Part shown: piece after piece, positions 14,258 through 15,014 of the stretch
Layout: each line of letters opens with the position of its first letter
How positions within the stretch are numbered: the first letter of the stretch is position 1
Assembly (NCBI GenBank): GCA_017540915.1
Contig: JAFYAD010000064.1
Span: 1-15,014 of the forward strand
Length of the DNA stretch: 15,014 bases
Direction of reading: 5' to 3'
Origin: Lachnospiraceae bacterium
Lineage (GTDB): Bacteria; Bacillota_A; Clostridia; Lachnospirales; Lachnospiraceae
Made by a program: the position numbers and the translations under genes
The notes under the pieces: generated by a model
The model's input: the letters and a program-made list of their open reading frames with translations, nothing else
Database searches by the model: none
Told to the model about the DNA's origin: nothing

Positions 14258-14323
14258 CGAAGTCATGATCTGTAATGGTTCCGACCATGTGGGCATGACT
14301 CGGGTACGAATCATGCCATTACA
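14251..14323 (+). promoter_or_regulatory. Hairpin-rich spacer between GntR and ABC ATPase genes
   Basis: ATCATGAC-GAA-GTCATGAT (14251-14269) folds over the GntR stop codon. ATGGT-TCCG-ACCAT (14275-14288) and GGCATGA/TCATGCC (14292-14298 with 14311-14317) follow; alternatively TGTAATGG (14271-14278) pairs with CCATTACA (14316-14323) to enclose the latter. No U-run follows, so a transcript-processing, stability or attenuator-like role is more likely than termination. Confidence 0.55.
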
Positions 14324-14344
14324 TCTTACACAAGGAGAATGAAA

Positions 14345-15014
14345 ATGGAATTTGAAAGCGTTATACACGGAGAATCGATCATCAAGGCATACAAGGGTTT
14401 TGAACTTAATATCCCTGTTCTGGACATCCCAAAGGGATTTGCCACCGCCCTCATCGGAGAAAACGGTGCCGGAAAGTCAACACTTTTAGACATTCTGGCA
14501 GGCATCAGACTGGATTACATCGGAAAACTTAAATTCTTTGGCAAATTTGATGACAAAGACAGGGAGAACAACCCGGAGGTCAAAAACCGTATCGGATACG
14601 AAGGAACCGGCAATTACTTTCTTCCCATGTGGACCTTAAAGCAGGGCCGCGAGGTACAGAAGCTTCTGTTTGAAAGCTTTGACGAAGCACAATACAGAGA
14701 CATCTGCGCAAAGCTTGCAGTACCCGACGACGACAACAAAAAGATCTCCGATCTCTCCGACGGAAATAATATGAAGGTGAAGCTCGCAGGGGTTCTCGCA
14801 AGAGACACCGACCTGCTGATCTTAGACGAGCCTGCCTCCCCCTTAGATCCGCTGATGAGAGATAAGCTCTGCGATATGATCAGAAATTACCTTCTCAGGC
14901 AGGAAGGCGAGAAATCTGTCATATTCTCAACACATAATATAGCAGACATGGAAGCCGTCACGGATTACGCCATCATCGTAGAGAACGGCACCATCGTGGA
15001 ATCCGGCTTCGTAG
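14345..15014 (+). CDS. ABC transporter ATP-binding protein (3' partial)
   Basis: First 223 codons of an ABC ATPase cut by the window edge. ATG 14345-14347 has AAGGAG 7 nt upstream. Walker A GENGAGKST (38-46), Walker B LLILDEP (157-163) and the H-loop STHN (His197) are intact. The signature is LSDGN (137-141) instead of LSGGQ, and the Q-loop region reads IGYEGTGN without a Gln, so both subunit-contact motifs are divergent, as often seen in YtrB-like or ABC-2 type exporters. Downstream of the YtrA-type regulator it is probably the regulated target; the permease should lie beyond the window. Function could be export or stress response at the membrane. Confidence 0.9.
   Translation, partial: MEFESVIHGESIIKAYKGFELNIPVLDIPKGFATALIGENGAGKSTLLDILAGIRLDYIGKLKFFGKFDDKDRENNPEVKNRIGYEGTGNYFLPMWTLKQGREVQKLLFESFDEAQYRDICAKLAVPDDDNKKISDLSDGNNMKVKLAGVLARDTDLLILDEPASPLDPLMRDKLCDMIRNYLLRQEGEKSVIFSTHNIADMEAVTDYAIIVENGTIVESGFV

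Overview
The window looks like chromosomal DNA of an anaerobic, fibre-degrading Gram-positive bacterium, most plausibly a Lachnospiraceae member (Butyrivibrio/Roseburia-like; the genus is a guess). The grounds are a secreted GH43 lipoprotein, strong AGGAGG-type ribosome binding sites, a siroheme sulfite reductase of the anaerobic type, a cytosolic LacI-type sensor fused to GGDEF, and a YtrA-type GntR regulator next to an ABC transporter.

Layout. (1) 2-1636 (+): 3' part of a GH43-CBM6 arabinoxylan-active lipoprotein, closed by a bidirectional terminator at about 1648-1688. (2) 1711-8388 (-): a nine-gene sulfur operon. In transcription order it encodes a siroheme sulfite reductase, a BtuF/FecB-like lipoprotein, a FecCD permease, a FecE-like ATPase, an O-acetylhomoserine sulfhydrylase (MetY), a ThiS-like sulfur carrier ending in GGGF, a ThiF/MoeB-like activating enzyme, a JAMM peptidase and a TusA-like protein. 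The likely scheme is: sulfite to sulfide; carrier trimmed to Gly-Gly by the JAMM enzyme, adenylated and thiocarboxylated by the ThiF-like enzyme; sulfur handed to MetY to form homocysteine. This matches the protein-thiocarboxylate methionine pathway described for Wolinella succinogenes (HcyS/HcyF/HcyD). The role of the built-in ABC importer is open. A MET-box-like inverted repeat lies upstream of the operon, and a second good promoter precedes metY.

(3) 8653-10539 (+): a 628-residue helical protein of no family I recognise, divergent from the sulfur operon and closed by a bidirectional terminator at 10566-10598. (4) 10685-13452 (-): a probable two-gene unit, a LacI-type sensor fused to a diguanylate cyclase followed by a membrane-anchored ankyrin protein. 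(5) 13568-13792: a 225-bp intergenic element with a perfect 17-bp outer inverted repeat and nested hairpins, two of which share an identical 20-nt apex. It has no coding capacity and is the most unusual object here. (6) 13877-15014 (+): a YtrA-type GntR regulator with a strong promoter and an overlapping palindrome, a hairpin-rich spacer, and the start of an ABC ATPase cut by the window edge.
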